DNA from: Flavobacterium sp. UBA6195
GTDB taxonomy: Bacteria; Bacteroidota; Bacteroidia; Flavobacteriales; Flavobacteriaceae
Assembly: GCF_002422095.1 (NCBI RefSeq)
Contig: NZ_DITB01000127.1
Span: 1 to 25,155, forward strand
Direction of reading: 5' to 3'
DNA: 25,155 nucleotides
Position numbers and translations under genes: made by a program. The notes beneath the pieces are model-generated. The model worked only from the letters and a program-made list of their open reading frames with translations, searched no databases and had not been told where the DNA came from. Of this stretch, positions 1-7,938 are shown one piece after another. The first letter of the stretch is position 1, and each line of letters begins with the position of its first letter.

Positions 1-1219
1 CTGGATTAACACCGTTCATAATTAACGTATGAACTTTTCCAGCTTTCATATCTGCTACTAATTGAGCAACCGCTTTTGCATCACCTTTTCTAGTAAGAAT
101 AGCATCAGAAGGGTTGAAAGCTGCAGATTGTATCGCATTATTAATAGCTAAAACTACTAATTGTGCATTTACATCATCTAAACCAGTAACAACTACACCT
201 TTGTTTTTAGCATCTTTAAGTTGTTTAGCTGCTTTAGCAATTTGAGCATTTTTAGGTTGAGCACCATTAACAACAGCATAATATAAATCAGCTAAAGCTT
301 GTTTTTGTTGCGCAACTGTCATTGGAATTCTAACATCTGCATTAGCACCAGCTAAAGACATGTTAGCTTCAATTTGAATATGTTTAGACATCATTCCGTT
401 TTTAGGAATACGACCTTGAGCATATCCTGCATCAAAACCTCCTCCTTGCCAATCTCCTAAGAAATCTGCACCAACAGAAACGATAACGTCTGCTTTTGAA
501 AAATCATAATTAGCTAAAGCTCTTACACCATAAACCGCTTGAAAAGCATCTAAAGCGTTTGATTCAGAAACTGCATCATAAACAACATGTTTAGTTGTTG
601 GATATTTAGCAACTAAAGAAGCGATTAAAGCATCAGTTGAAGGACTTGCCATAGTATTTGTTAACACTACAACATTTCCACCTTTTGCTTTAGCATCTTC
701 TAAACTAGCTTTAACCTTAGTGTTTACGTCAGCCCAAGTTGCATCTTTACCAGCAATTTTAGGTTGTTTTAAACGTAAACTATCGTATAATGAAAGAACA
801 GAAGCATGAACTCTTGCATTTGCTCCAGTTTTTGCTCCTTCTAAATTATTGTTCTCTACTTTAATAGGACGACCCTCACGAGTTTTGATTAAAATATTAG
901 CAAAATCAAAACCATCAGCCATTGTTGTTGCATAATAATCAGCAACACCAGGAATAATTTCTTCTGGTTGAACTACGTAAGGAATTGACTTTACTACAGG
1001 ACCTTCACAAGCCGCTAATGAAGCAGCAGCTGTGCTAAATCCAACATATTTTAAAAAGTCACGACGAGTAGTTGACGAAGCAGATAAAGATTCTTTATCT
1101 CCTAAGAATTGGTCAACCGGAATTGGTTCCACAAACTCGTTGTTTCTTAGCGTCTCAACAATAGAGCTATTTTCGTTTAGCTCTTCAACACTTTTCCAGT
1201 ATTTTTTGTTTGATGCCAT
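1..1219 (-). CDS. actB: ActB, Tat-type molybdopterin/iron-sulfur subunit of alternative complex III (partial, 3' end outside window)
   Basis: The minus-strand reading frame is open from the ATG at 1219 to the left edge (406 codons seen), so the 3' part is missing. Residues 1-50 are a hydrophilic leader. A twin-arginine motif, TTRRDFLKYVGFS, follows at about residues 50-62, then a short hydrophobic stretch ending SLAAC (Cys71), which reads as a lipoprotein-type cleavage site. The rest resembles the molybdopterin-oxidoreductase fold of ActB. From family knowledge, ActB is a periplasmic subunit of the quinol:cytochrome c oxidoreductase ACIII that carries iron-sulfur clusters in a C-terminal domain and lacks a working molybdenum site; that C-terminal domain is not visible here. 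It lies 33 bases downstream of actA on the same strand, as in known act operons, and actC and later genes are expected beyond the edge. Confidence 0.92.
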   Translation of the reverse strand, partial: MASNKKYWKSVEELNENSSIVETLRNNEFVEPIPVDQFLGDKESLSASSTTRRDFLKYVGFSTAAASLAACEGPVVKSIPYVVQPEEIIPGVADYYATTMADGFDFANILIKTREGRPIKVENNNLEGAKTGANARVHASVLSLYDSLRLKQPKIAGKDATWADVNTKVKASLEDAKAKGGNVVVLTNTMASPSTDALIASLVAKYPTTKHVVYDAVSESNALDAFQAVYGVRALANYDFSKADVIVSVGADFLGDWQGGGFDAGYAQGRIPKNGMMSKHIQIEANMSLAGANADVRIPMTVAQQKQALADLYYAVVNGAQPKNAQIAKAAKQLKDAKNKGVVVTGLDDVNAQLVVLAINNAIQSAAFNPSDAILTRKGDAKAVAQLVADMKAGKVHTLIMNGVNP

Positions 1220-1252
1220 TGTATAGTATATTAGCTTCTTAAATTATTTTTA

Positions 1253-2530
1253 TTAATAGTGACATTTACCACATTCTAAACCTCCCATTTGAGCCGCAGT
1301 TAACTGAGATACTCCGTATTTTTTAGAAAGTTCTTCATGAATTTTCTTGTAGTAAGCATTATCTTCTACTTTCACATTTGTTTCTCTGTGACAGTTGATA
1401 CACCATCCCATTGTTAACGGAGCATGTTGTTTCATGATTTCCATTTCCTGAACAGGGCCGTGACAAGTTTGACACTCAACACCAGCAACAGTTACGTGTT
1501 GTGAGTGATTGAAATAAACGTGATCTGGTAAATTATGAATTCTAACCCATTTAACTGGTTTAGTTTTTCCTGTGTATTTTTGTAATGACTTATCCCATCC
1601 TACAGCATCATATAATTTAGCAATTTCACCATCGTAAAATGCTTTTGAATGCTCTTCAGTTGCTGTAGTTTCAGCTACTTCACTGATGTTTTTGTGACAG
1701 TTCATACAAACATTTAACGAAGGGATATTAGAATGCTTACTAACTCTTGCCGCAGAGTGACAGTATTTACAATCAATTCCGTTATCACCAGCGTGAATTC
1801 TGTGTGAATAATGAATTGGTTGCACTGGCTCATATCCTTGATCTACACCAATCTGCATCATCCATCCGTATGCAAAATAAGCAGAAACCAACAATAACAA
1901 GATTGCAGAAACCAACACTAAGAACTGATTTTTTGCATACGCTTTAAAGATATTCATAATTGAACGATCTTTTTGAGCCACCTCTAACCCTTTAGCACCA
2001 GCGATTTTAGTCAACATATTGTTCACCAAGAACAACATTACAACTAACATCATCATCACTAATGAAAGCACTCCTAATATAACATTATTAGAAACACCTG
2101 AATCAGCCGCAGTAGCATCACCAGCAACTGGGGCAGCACCAGGAACCGCAGTAGGTGCAGCAGGAGCAGGCTCAGAAGTGTAAGCTATAATATTGTCAAT
2201 ATCCTCATTTGACAATTGTGGAAATGCTGTCATTGGAACTTTGTTGTTCTCTTCAAAAACTTTTACAGCTTGCGCATCTCCTGACTTGATTAATTCCCCA
2301 CTATTCTTTACCCACTTATACAACCATTCTTTATCATACTTAGCCTCAATTCCACGAAGTGCTGGACCCGTAGCTTTTGCGTCTAATTTATGACATGCTG
2401 CACAATTGGTATTAAATAATTCTTTACCCTTTGCTGCATCCTGAGAGAATGCAGATAAAGAAGTTACTAGCACGAATGCTACACTGAAGAAAATCTTTGA
2501 AAACGATTTATGGTTACCCACCTTTTTCAT
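1253..2530 (-). CDS. actA: ActA-type multiheme cytochrome c: monoheme domain fused to pentaheme domain
   Basis: A 425-residue protein and electron-carrying subunit of alternative complex III, which oxidises menaquinol and passes electrons to cytochrome c or the terminal oxidase. A signal peptide (residues 1-30, ending AFSQ) precedes a class I cytochrome c domain with CAACH at 43-47 and a likely Met ligand at 100. A Pro/Ala-rich linker (119-145) and two membrane segments (about 148-172 and 201-225) follow. The C-terminal half has five more haem motifs: CKYCH 254, CMNCH 275, CQTCH 353, CINCH 377, CGKCH 420. I chose the ATG at 2530 because it gives a clean signal peptide; an in-frame extension to 2593 adds a poor N-terminus. 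actB follows after 33 bases. The core ActA family is pentaheme; the sixth, N-terminal haem is an extra domain. Confidence 0.93.
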   Translation of the reverse strand: MKKVGNHKSFSKIFFSVAFVLVTSLSAFSQDAAKGKELFNTNCAACHKLDAKATGPALRGIEAKYDKEWLYKWVKNSGELIKSGDAQAVKVFEENNKVPMTAFPQLSNEDIDNIIAYTSEPAPAAPTAVPGAAPVAGDATAADSGVSNNVILGVLSLVMMMLVVMLFLVNNMLTKIAGAKGLEVAQKDRSIMNIFKAYAKNQFLVLVSAILLLLVSAYFAYGWMMQIGVDQGYEPVQPIHYSHRIHAGDNGIDCKYCHSAARVSKHSNIPSLNVCMNCHKNISEVAETTATEEHSKAFYDGEIAKLYDAVGWDKSLQKYTGKTKPVKWVRIHNLPDHVYFNHSQHVTVAGVECQTCHGPVQEMEIMKQHAPLTMGWCINCHRETNVKVEDNAYYKKIHEELSKKYGVSQLTAAQMGGLECGKCHY

Positions 2531-2614
2531 ATTTAAAATGATTATCGACTTAATTTGGTATACTTTTAGATATACCTTATCTAAAAACAACACGTTATTT
2601 TTTCAAAACTCCGA

Positions 2615-2622
2615 CAAAAATA
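2615..2622 (-). promoter_or_regulatory. candidate promoter -7 box for the act operon
   Basis: The minus strand reads TATTTTTG, an exact match to the Bacteroidetes -7 consensus TAnnTTTG. The bases 19 nt upstream read TTTT, three of four matches to the -33 TTTG element. Transcription would start near 2608, leaving a leader of about 78 nt before actA. This is inferred from the motif only. Confidence 0.5.
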
Positions 2623-2720
2623 CAATATTCGAACTATTATTAAAACCTTAATTTTATCTTAAAATGTAATTTATATTTGTTCTAAATAATAATCAAGCGC
2701 ATGATTCTCGTCTATAATTG

Positions 2721-2728
2721 TATTTTTG
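2721..2728 (+). promoter_or_regulatory. candidate promoter -7 box for the SPOR-domain gene
   Basis: TATTTTTG matches TAnnTTTG exactly and would start transcription about 12 nt before the ATG at 2747. No TTTG lies at the expected -33 position. A second match, TATATTTG at 2672-2679, would give a leader of about 65 nt, so the choice between them is uncertain. Confidence 0.35.
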
Positions 2729-2746
2729 TATAATAATTATTTGATT

Positions 2747-3136
2747 ATGAAAAATAGATCGAAACATAACTTATTGTACTTCTTTATCCTATCAACTTTT
2801 TTTTGTGTAAAAACAGTTGCACAAGACAGTAAAACAACCACTACTATTGATCCCAAGATTGATCAATTATTAAAAGAAAAGAGAAAACTTAACACTAGTT
2901 TATTCTTGAATGAAGGCTATAAAATTCAAATTTTTTATGGAAATAGCGAAGAATCAAAAAAGAAGTTACAAGAATTTAAAAAAGAATTCAAAGACTTAGA
3001 CGGAACTATTATATTTAATAGCCCAAACTATAAAGTTTGGATTGGAAATTTTAAATCACGAATAGAGGTAGAACGTGCGATGATAGAAATTAGAAAAAAA
3101 TACCCGTCCGCTTTAATTATCAAACCTTCAAACTAA
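2747..3136 (+). CDS. small exported SPOR-domain protein
   Basis: A 129-residue protein. The N-terminus has basic residues and then a hydrophobic segment (LLYFFILSTFFCVKTVAQ), a signal peptide cleaved probably after VAQ near residue 26; it could also stay as an anchor. After a short Lys-rich linker, residues from about 57 to the end form a SPOR domain: GYKIQIFYG, a helix with many Lys/Glu, then NYKVWIGNFKSRIEVERAMIEIRKKYPSALII. SPOR domains bind peptidoglycan stripped of stem peptides, often at the division site, so a periplasmic wall-binding role is inferred. The ATG at 2747 was preferred to an upstream TTG because it gives a normal signal peptide. It is divergent from the act operon and convergent with infB. 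Confidence 0.83.
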   Translation: MKNRSKHNLLYFFILSTFFCVKTVAQDSKTTTTIDPKIDQLLKEKRKLNTSLFLNEGYKIQIFYGNSEESKKKLQEFKKEFKDLDGTIIFNSPNYKVWIGNFKSRIEVERAMIEIRKKYPSALIIKPSN

Positions 3137-3142
3137 TAATTT

Positions 3143-3189
3143 CATACAATAAAAAAGGCCATTCAATGAATGGCCTTTTTTATTGTATG
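3143..3189. terminator. bidirectional intrinsic terminator between SPOR gene and infB
   Basis: A perfect inverted repeat with 23-bp arms at 3143-3165 and 3167-3189. Its GC core is GGCCATTCA, flanked by A6 on the left and T6 on the right, so each strand has a hairpin followed by a U-run. It sits between two convergent stop codons (3136 and 3198) and can serve both transcripts. Confidence 0.92.
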
Positions 3190-3197
3190 AATGAAAA

Positions 3198-5999
3198 TTA
3201 TTTCAATTTTTTCTTTACTTCCACTTCATGGAATCCTTCAATTAAATCATACTCACGAATATCGTTGTAATTTTTAATCTGCATACCACAATCATATCCT
3301 TTAGAAACTTCTTTAACATCATCTTTGAAACGTTTTAAAGTTGCTAATTCACCTGTGTAAATTACAACACCTTCTCTAATTAAACGAATCTTAGAATTTC
3401 TAAAAATCTTACCATCAGTAACCATACATCCAGCAATTGTTCCTACTTTAGATACTTTAAATAATTCTCTAATTTCTGCAGTGCCTGTAATCTCTTCTTT
3501 CATTTCTGGAGATAACATTCCTTCCATTGCATCTTTTAAGTCATCAATTGCATCGTAAATAATTGAATAGTTACGGATATCGATTTCCTCTTTTTCAGCT
3601 AATTGTTTCGCATTTCCTTGTGGACGAACATTAAATCCAATAATAATCGCATCAGAAGCAGAAGCTAACAATACATCGGATTCGGTAATTGCACCAACTC
3701 CTTTATGAATGATTTTAATCTCAATTTCTTCAGTAGATAATTTTGAAAACGAATCAGCTAATGCTTCAACAGAACCATCCACATCACCTTTTATAATAAT
3801 ATTTAATTCTTTAAACTGACCAAGAGCAATACGACGACCAAGTTCAGCAAGTGTTGTATGTTTTTTAGTTCTTGCAGACTGTTCGCGTTGCATTTGAGTA
3901 CGTTTTGCAGCAATTTGTTTAGCTTCTCTTTCGTCTTCATATACATTAAACTTATCCCCTGCTGTTGGCGCACCGTCTAAACCTAATACTGATACTGGAG
4001 TAGATGGGCCCGCTTCTTTAATTTGGTGACCTCTTTCATCAAACATGGCTCTAATTTTACCATGATTTTTTCCAGCCAACACATAATCTCCAATACGAAG
4101 TGTTCCTGCTTGTACTAAAATAGTGGAAACATATCCTTTTCCTTTATCTAACTGAGCTTCAACAACTGTTCCAAGCGCAGGTTTTTTTGGATTTGCAGTA
4201 AGTTCTAAAACTTCTGCTTCTAATAACACTTTTTCTAATAATTCTGAAACACCTGTTCCTTGTTTAGCCGAAATATCGTGTGATTGGTATTTTCCACCCC
4301 AATCTTCAACTAATAAATTCATTCCAGCTAATTGCTCTTTAATTTTTTCTGGATTAGCTGCTGGCTTATCTACTTTATTAATAGCAAAAATCATTGGAAC
4401 ACCAGCCGCTTGTGCGTGACTGATTGCTTCTTTTGTTTGTGGCATGATATCATCATCCGCAGCAATTACAATAATAGCAATATCGGTAACTTGAGCTCCA
4501 CGTGCACGCATTGCGGTAAACGCCTCGTGACCTGGTGTATCTAAGAATGTGATTTTTTCGCCATTTTCTAAAATTACTCCATATGCTCCAATGTGCTGTG
4601 TAATTCCTCCAGATTCACCCGCAATAACGTTTGCTTTACGAATGTAATCTAGTAAAGAGGTTTTACCGTGATCAACGTGACCCATTACAGTAACAATTGG
4701 TGCTCTATGAACTAAATCTTCTGGATTGTCTTGAACTACTTCTGCAGCTTCTTCAATATCTGTTGTTATGAATTCTACTTCATAACCAAATTCATCTGCC
4801 ACAATAGATAAAGTTTCTGCATCTAAACGTTGGTTCATGGTAACCATTATTCCTAATGACATACAAGTTCCGATTACCTTAGTAATTGGCACATCCATTA
4901 AAGCTGCAATTTCTCCAACAGTAACAAACTCTGTTACTTTTAATGTTTTGCTTCCTTCTTCTTGTGCTTGCAATTCATCATCAACGCGTTGACGGTGAGA
5001 ATCTCTTTTATCTCTACGATATTTAGCTGATTTTGATTTATTACCTTTTCCTTGAAGTCTTTCAAGCGTTTCTTTAATTTGATTTTTAACATCTTCTTCC
5101 GAAGGCTCTACCTTTTGAATAATTGGCTTCTTACCTTTATTAAAACCACCAGCTGCCCCTCCTTTAACAAATTCTTTTTTAGGTCCTCCGGCGTTATTAT
5201 TTGCGCCAGGAGCTCCAGGCGTACCTGGTTTAACAATACGCTTACGTTTGTTTTTGTTATTATTTGCCGCATTAGCACCACCAGCATTTTGAGCTTGAGG
5301 TGTTCCTGGTTTTTTGAAATCTTTCTTAGGATCTTCTTTTTTCTTTTTAGGTTTTTCAAATTGAGATAGATCAATTTTTTGACCTGTAAAAGTAGCTCCA
5401 GACAATTTTTGATATTGTGTTTCGATTTTTTCCTCAACTGCTTCATCAGTTGAAGTTTCAGATTTAACCTCTACTTCTTTAACTGATTTGACAATTTCAG
5501 GCTTTTTAATCACTTGAGGTGCTTCTTTAATTTCAGCTTTAACAGGTTCTGAAACTTTTTCTTCCACTACTTTTTCTATAGCTTCAACAGGCTTCTCTTC
5601 AGAAATTGGTTTTTCAGATTTAACTTCTAGTTTTTTAGGATCTAAATCGATTTTACCAATAGCTTTCGGCCCAGATAAAACAGCTTTTGCTTTGATAATT
5701 TCTTGTCTTTGACGCTCTTCTTCCTGCAAACGTTTTGCCTCTTGTTCTTTTTCAAGTTCACGCTTAAGCGCCTCTTTCTCTTTTCTTTTTTCTTCACTTA
5801 CTTCAAGAGAGGCAACCTTATTCCCTTTGTCAGCAGAAAATTGACCGCATAAGACTTTGTACTCCTCTTGTGATATTTTAGCATTTGGACTCGACTCAAT
5901 TTCATGACCCTTTTCTTTTAAAAAATCCACTGCTCTATCAAGAGAAATATTTAACTCCCTTAAAACTTTGTTTATTCTTATTACTCTTTCTTCAGACAT
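3198..5999 (-). CDS. infB: translation initiation factor IF-2
   Basis: A 933-residue GTPase that brings initiator tRNA to the 30S ribosome. An N-terminal IF2-N-like segment (residues 1-50) is followed by a long charged and low-complexity region (about 60-345) rich in Lys, Glu, Gly, Asn and Pro. A second IF2-N segment lies near 355-410. The GTPase domain has G1 GHVDHGKT at 440-447, G2 GGITQHIG at 464-471, G3 DTPGH at 487-491 and G4 NKVD at 541-544. Domains II, III and the initiator-tRNA-binding C-terminus complete the protein, which ends in KKKLK. It is the last gene of rimP-nusA-infB, 49 bases after nusA. The linker is variable in the family, so its length is not alarming. Confidence 0.98.
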   Translation of the reverse strand: MSEERVIRINKVLRELNISLDRAVDFLKEKGHEIESSPNAKISQEEYKVLCGQFSADKGNKVASLEVSEEKRKEKEALKRELEKEQEAKRLQEEERQRQEIIKAKAVLSGPKAIGKIDLDPKKLEVKSEKPISEEKPVEAIEKVVEEKVSEPVKAEIKEAPQVIKKPEIVKSVKEVEVKSETSTDEAVEEKIETQYQKLSGATFTGQKIDLSQFEKPKKKKEDPKKDFKKPGTPQAQNAGGANAANNNKNKRKRIVKPGTPGAPGANNNAGGPKKEFVKGGAAGGFNKGKKPIIQKVEPSEEDVKNQIKETLERLQGKGNKSKSAKYRRDKRDSHRQRVDDELQAQEEGSKTLKVTEFVTVGEIAALMDVPITKVIGTCMSLGIMVTMNQRLDAETLSIVADEFGYEVEFITTDIEEAAEVVQDNPEDLVHRAPIVTVMGHVDHGKTSLLDYIRKANVIAGESGGITQHIGAYGVILENGEKITFLDTPGHEAFTAMRARGAQVTDIAIIVIAADDDIMPQTKEAISHAQAAGVPMIFAINKVDKPAANPEKIKEQLAGMNLLVEDWGGKYQSHDISAKQGTGVSELLEKVLLEAEVLELTANPKKPALGTVVEAQLDKGKGYVSTILVQAGTLRIGDYVLAGKNHGKIRAMFDERGHQIKEAGPSTPVSVLGLDGAPTAGDKFNVYEDEREAKQIAAKRTQMQREQSARTKKHTTLAELGRRIALGQFKELNIIIKGDVDGSVEALADSFSKLSTEEIEIKIIHKGVGAITESDVLLASASDAIIIGFNVRPQGNAKQLAEKEEIDIRNYSIIYDAIDDLKDAMEGMLSPEMKEEITGTAEIRELFKVSKVGTIAGCMVTDGKIFRNSKIRLIREGVVIYTGELATLKRFKDDVKEVSKGYDCGMQIKNYNDIREYDLIEGFHEVEVKKKLK

Positions 6000-6048
6000 A
6001 TAATCTTTTTAAAATTCTTTGTATGTTGTTGTGTTGTTGACTAAAGAA

Positions 6049-7290
6049 TTATCCTTCTAACTCTTCTTTCAAAATATTGATTACATCTAAAATGGTTTCT
6101 TCTTCAAGGTCTGTTCTTCTAACTAAGTCAGCAACATCTTGATTTAATACGCTTCTAGCAGTATCTAAACCAATTTTTTCAAACTCTTCAATTACCCAAG
6201 CTTCGATTTCGTCTGAAAATTCTCTTAATTCAACATCATCTTCTTCTTCAGCAATTCCCTCACGGATAACATCAATTTCGTAACCTGTTAATAAGCTAGC
6301 CAATTTAATATTATTACCACCTCTACCAATCGCTTTTGAAACTTCTTCAATTTTTAAGAATACTTCAGCTGTTTTTGCATCTTCGTTAATTTTTACCGAA
6401 GACACTTTTGCTGGACTTAAAGCTCTTGTAATATACAATTGAGCGTTAGTTGTATAATTGATAACATCAATATTTTCATTTCCTAACTCACGAACAATTC
6501 CGTGAATACGAGAACCTTTCATTCCTACACAAGCACCAACAGGATCAATTCTATCATCATAAGAATCTACCGCTACTTTTGCTTTTTCACCCGGAATACG
6601 AACTACTTTTTTGATTGTAATTAAACCATCAAATACTTCAGGAATTTCTTGTTCAAATAATTTCTCAAGGAACTCAGGAGCCGTTCTTGACATGATGATT
6701 TGAGGCTTATTACCTTTCAATTCAACGTTTTCTATCACACCTCTAACATTATCTCCTTTTTTGAAATAATCGTTTGGAATTTGTTTTTCTTTTGGTAAAA
6801 CAATTTCATTTCCTTCATCATCCATCAAAATTACAGCTTTTGGACGAACATGGTGCACTTCCGCTGTATAAATATCACCAATTAAATCTTTAAATTGTTT
6901 ATAAAGATTTGTATTATCATGTTCATGAATCTTAGAAATCAAGTTTTGACGTAAAGCCAAAATAGCTCTTCTTCCTAATTGGATTAATTTCACTTCTTCA
7001 GAAACATCTTCACCTACTTCAAAGTCAGGCTCAATTCTTCTAGCTTCAGACAAAGAAATTTCAGAATTAGGATCCTCTACTTCCCCATCTTCTACCACAA
7101 CTCGATTTCTCCAAATCTCCATATCTCCTTTATCAGGATTAATGATGATATCAAAGTTATCGTCTGATCCATACTTCTTTTTTAATGCATTTCTAAATAC
7201 ATCCTCTAAAATTGCCATTAGTGTAACTCTATCTATGAGTTTATCGTCTTTAAATTCTGAAAACGATTCGATTAATGCAATATTTTCCAT
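6049..7290 (-). CDS. nusA: transcription termination/antitermination factor NusA
   Basis: A 413-residue protein that binds RNA polymerase and nascent RNA and controls pausing, termination and antitermination. The N-terminal polymerase-binding domain covers about 1-130, the S1 domain about 136-202. Two KH domains follow, with GMKG at 256-259 and GRGG at 322-325. After KH2 there is only one acidic helical segment (about 350-413, many Glu/Asp). It lacks the pair of acidic repeats seen in E. coli NusA (495 residues) and is close to the short form common in other phyla. It lies 13 bases after rimP and 49 before infB, the conserved order. In E. coli NusA regulates this same operon through its leader, which is relevant to the hairpin upstream of rimP here. 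Confidence 0.97.
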   Translation of the reverse strand: MENIALIESFSEFKDDKLIDRVTLMAILEDVFRNALKKKYGSDDNFDIIINPDKGDMEIWRNRVVVEDGEVEDPNSEISLSEARRIEPDFEVGEDVSEEVKLIQLGRRAILALRQNLISKIHEHDNTNLYKQFKDLIGDIYTAEVHHVRPKAVILMDDEGNEIVLPKEKQIPNDYFKKGDNVRGVIENVELKGNKPQIIMSRTAPEFLEKLFEQEIPEVFDGLITIKKVVRIPGEKAKVAVDSYDDRIDPVGACVGMKGSRIHGIVRELGNENIDVINYTTNAQLYITRALSPAKVSSVKINEDAKTAEVFLKIEEVSKAIGRGGNNIKLASLLTGYEIDVIREGIAEEEDDVELREFSDEIEAWVIEEFEKIGLDTARSVLNQDVADLVRRTDLEEETILDVINILKEELEG

Positions 7291-7303
7291 GTCAACTCTT
7301 TAT

Positions 7304-7771
7304 TTAAAATGATATTATAACAATTGCTTCTTTTATTTTCTCGTAAGGAAGTTCTAACTTTTTTTCAACCGTTTCTTTTCCTTTACCAATTTTCTTAGGC
7401 TCACGCGCCTGCCACTCTAAAGTTATTTTTTCATCATCTGCCGAAGTTAATTTTGCTTCAACTTCTTCCGATGCTATTGTTTTAACCTTTAATGTTCTAC
7501 CAATATTTTTCTTAAACTGTCTTACTAATTTTAGTGGACTAGAAACACCTGCCGAAGCTACTTCTAAAGAAAAATCTTGCTCTTCACGGTCTAAATTATT
7601 TTCAATCGCTCTACTTATATCAATACAATCTTGCAAATTTACACCAAAATCCCCATCCAAAACAATACTAATTTTATTAGCTTCATTAATTGATAAATCA
7701 ATCAAAAAAAGATGCTCGCGTTCAGCTAATGCTGCTTCTAACAATTCTTGAACTTTATTTCTAAATGTCAT
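7304..7771 (-). CDS. rimP: ribosome maturation factor RimP
   Basis: A 155-residue cytosolic protein needed for 30S subunit maturation. The N-terminal domain includes the family pattern of a conserved strand followed by DCIDISRAIENNLD and then SLEVASAGVSSPL (family pattern VSSPG or similar, here with Ala and Val at normally conserved positions). The C-terminal part has the Sm-like barrel (RTLKVKT to the EAIVII end). I took the ATG at 7771, giving MTFRNKVQELLE; a start 21 bases further upstream would lie inside the terminator-like hairpin at 7786-7806. It is the first gene of rimP-nusA-infB, the order found in many bacteria. Confidence 0.94.
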   Translation of the reverse strand: MTFRNKVQELLEAALAEREHLFLIDLSINEANKISIVLDGDFGVNLQDCIDISRAIENNLDREEQDFSLEVASAGVSSPLKLVRQFKKNIGRTLKVKTIASEEVEAKLTSADDEKITLEWQAREPKKIGKGKETVEKKLELPYEKIKEAIVIISF

Positions 7772-7780
7772 ATTTTTTAT

Positions 7781-7806
7781 AAAAAGAGGCACGCTTTGCG
7801 TGCCTC
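7781..7806 (-). promoter_or_regulatory. terminator-like hairpin in the rimP leader (possible attenuator)
   Basis: Minus-strand RNA would form a perfect 9-bp GC-rich stem (arms 7806-7798 and 7794-7786, GAGGCACGC with its complement) with a 3-nt loop, followed at once by five U (7785-7781). The rimP ATG is 14 nt after the stem. No minus-strand gene lies upstream, because usp is divergent. The hairpin therefore belongs to the rimP leader rather than to the end of another gene. The shape is that of an intrinsic terminator; its role as attenuator is inferred. Confidence 0.7.
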
Positions 7807-7833
7807 ATAATCCTTTGTCTTTTAATAACGTTG

Positions 7834-7841
7834 CAAATATA
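7834..7841 (-). promoter_or_regulatory. candidate promoter -7 box for rimP-nusA-infB
   Basis: The minus strand reads TATATTTG, an exact TAnnTTTG match. The bases 19 nt upstream are TTTT, a 3/4 match to -33 TTTG. The start would be near 7827, so the 56-nt leader would contain the whole hairpin at 7786-7806. Confidence 0.5.
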
Positions 7842-7898
7842 CATTTTTTTTTGAATTAAAAAAAAGATTGTGAGTTTCGATATTTTTTGTACTTTTAT

Positions 7899-7916
7899 GG
7901 TGTAATTATTTACACC
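7899..7916. promoter_or_regulatory. 7-bp dyad upstream of usp
   Basis: GGTGTAA (7899-7905) and TTACACC (7910-7916) form a perfect inverted repeat with a TTAT spacer, 22 bases before the usp ATG. It could be a regulator site or a weak leader hairpin. No binding protein can be named. Confidence 0.35.
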
Positions 7917-7938
7917 TTAATTAACCTAAAACAAACTT

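Noticed and set aside
1032..1226. A 64-codon plus-strand open frame opposite the start of actB
   Set aside because: It lies wholly antisense to the Tat signal region of actB, which is a clear gene.
2531..2593. Extended N-terminus of actA starting at 2593
   Set aside because: It would put 21 residues before a good signal peptide; the ATG at 2530 fits better.
5052..5446. Open frames of 105 and 112 codons overlapping the infB linker on other frames
   Set aside because: They lie in the Lys/Glu/Gly-rich low-complexity part of infB, have no start context or family resemblance, and mirror its biased composition.
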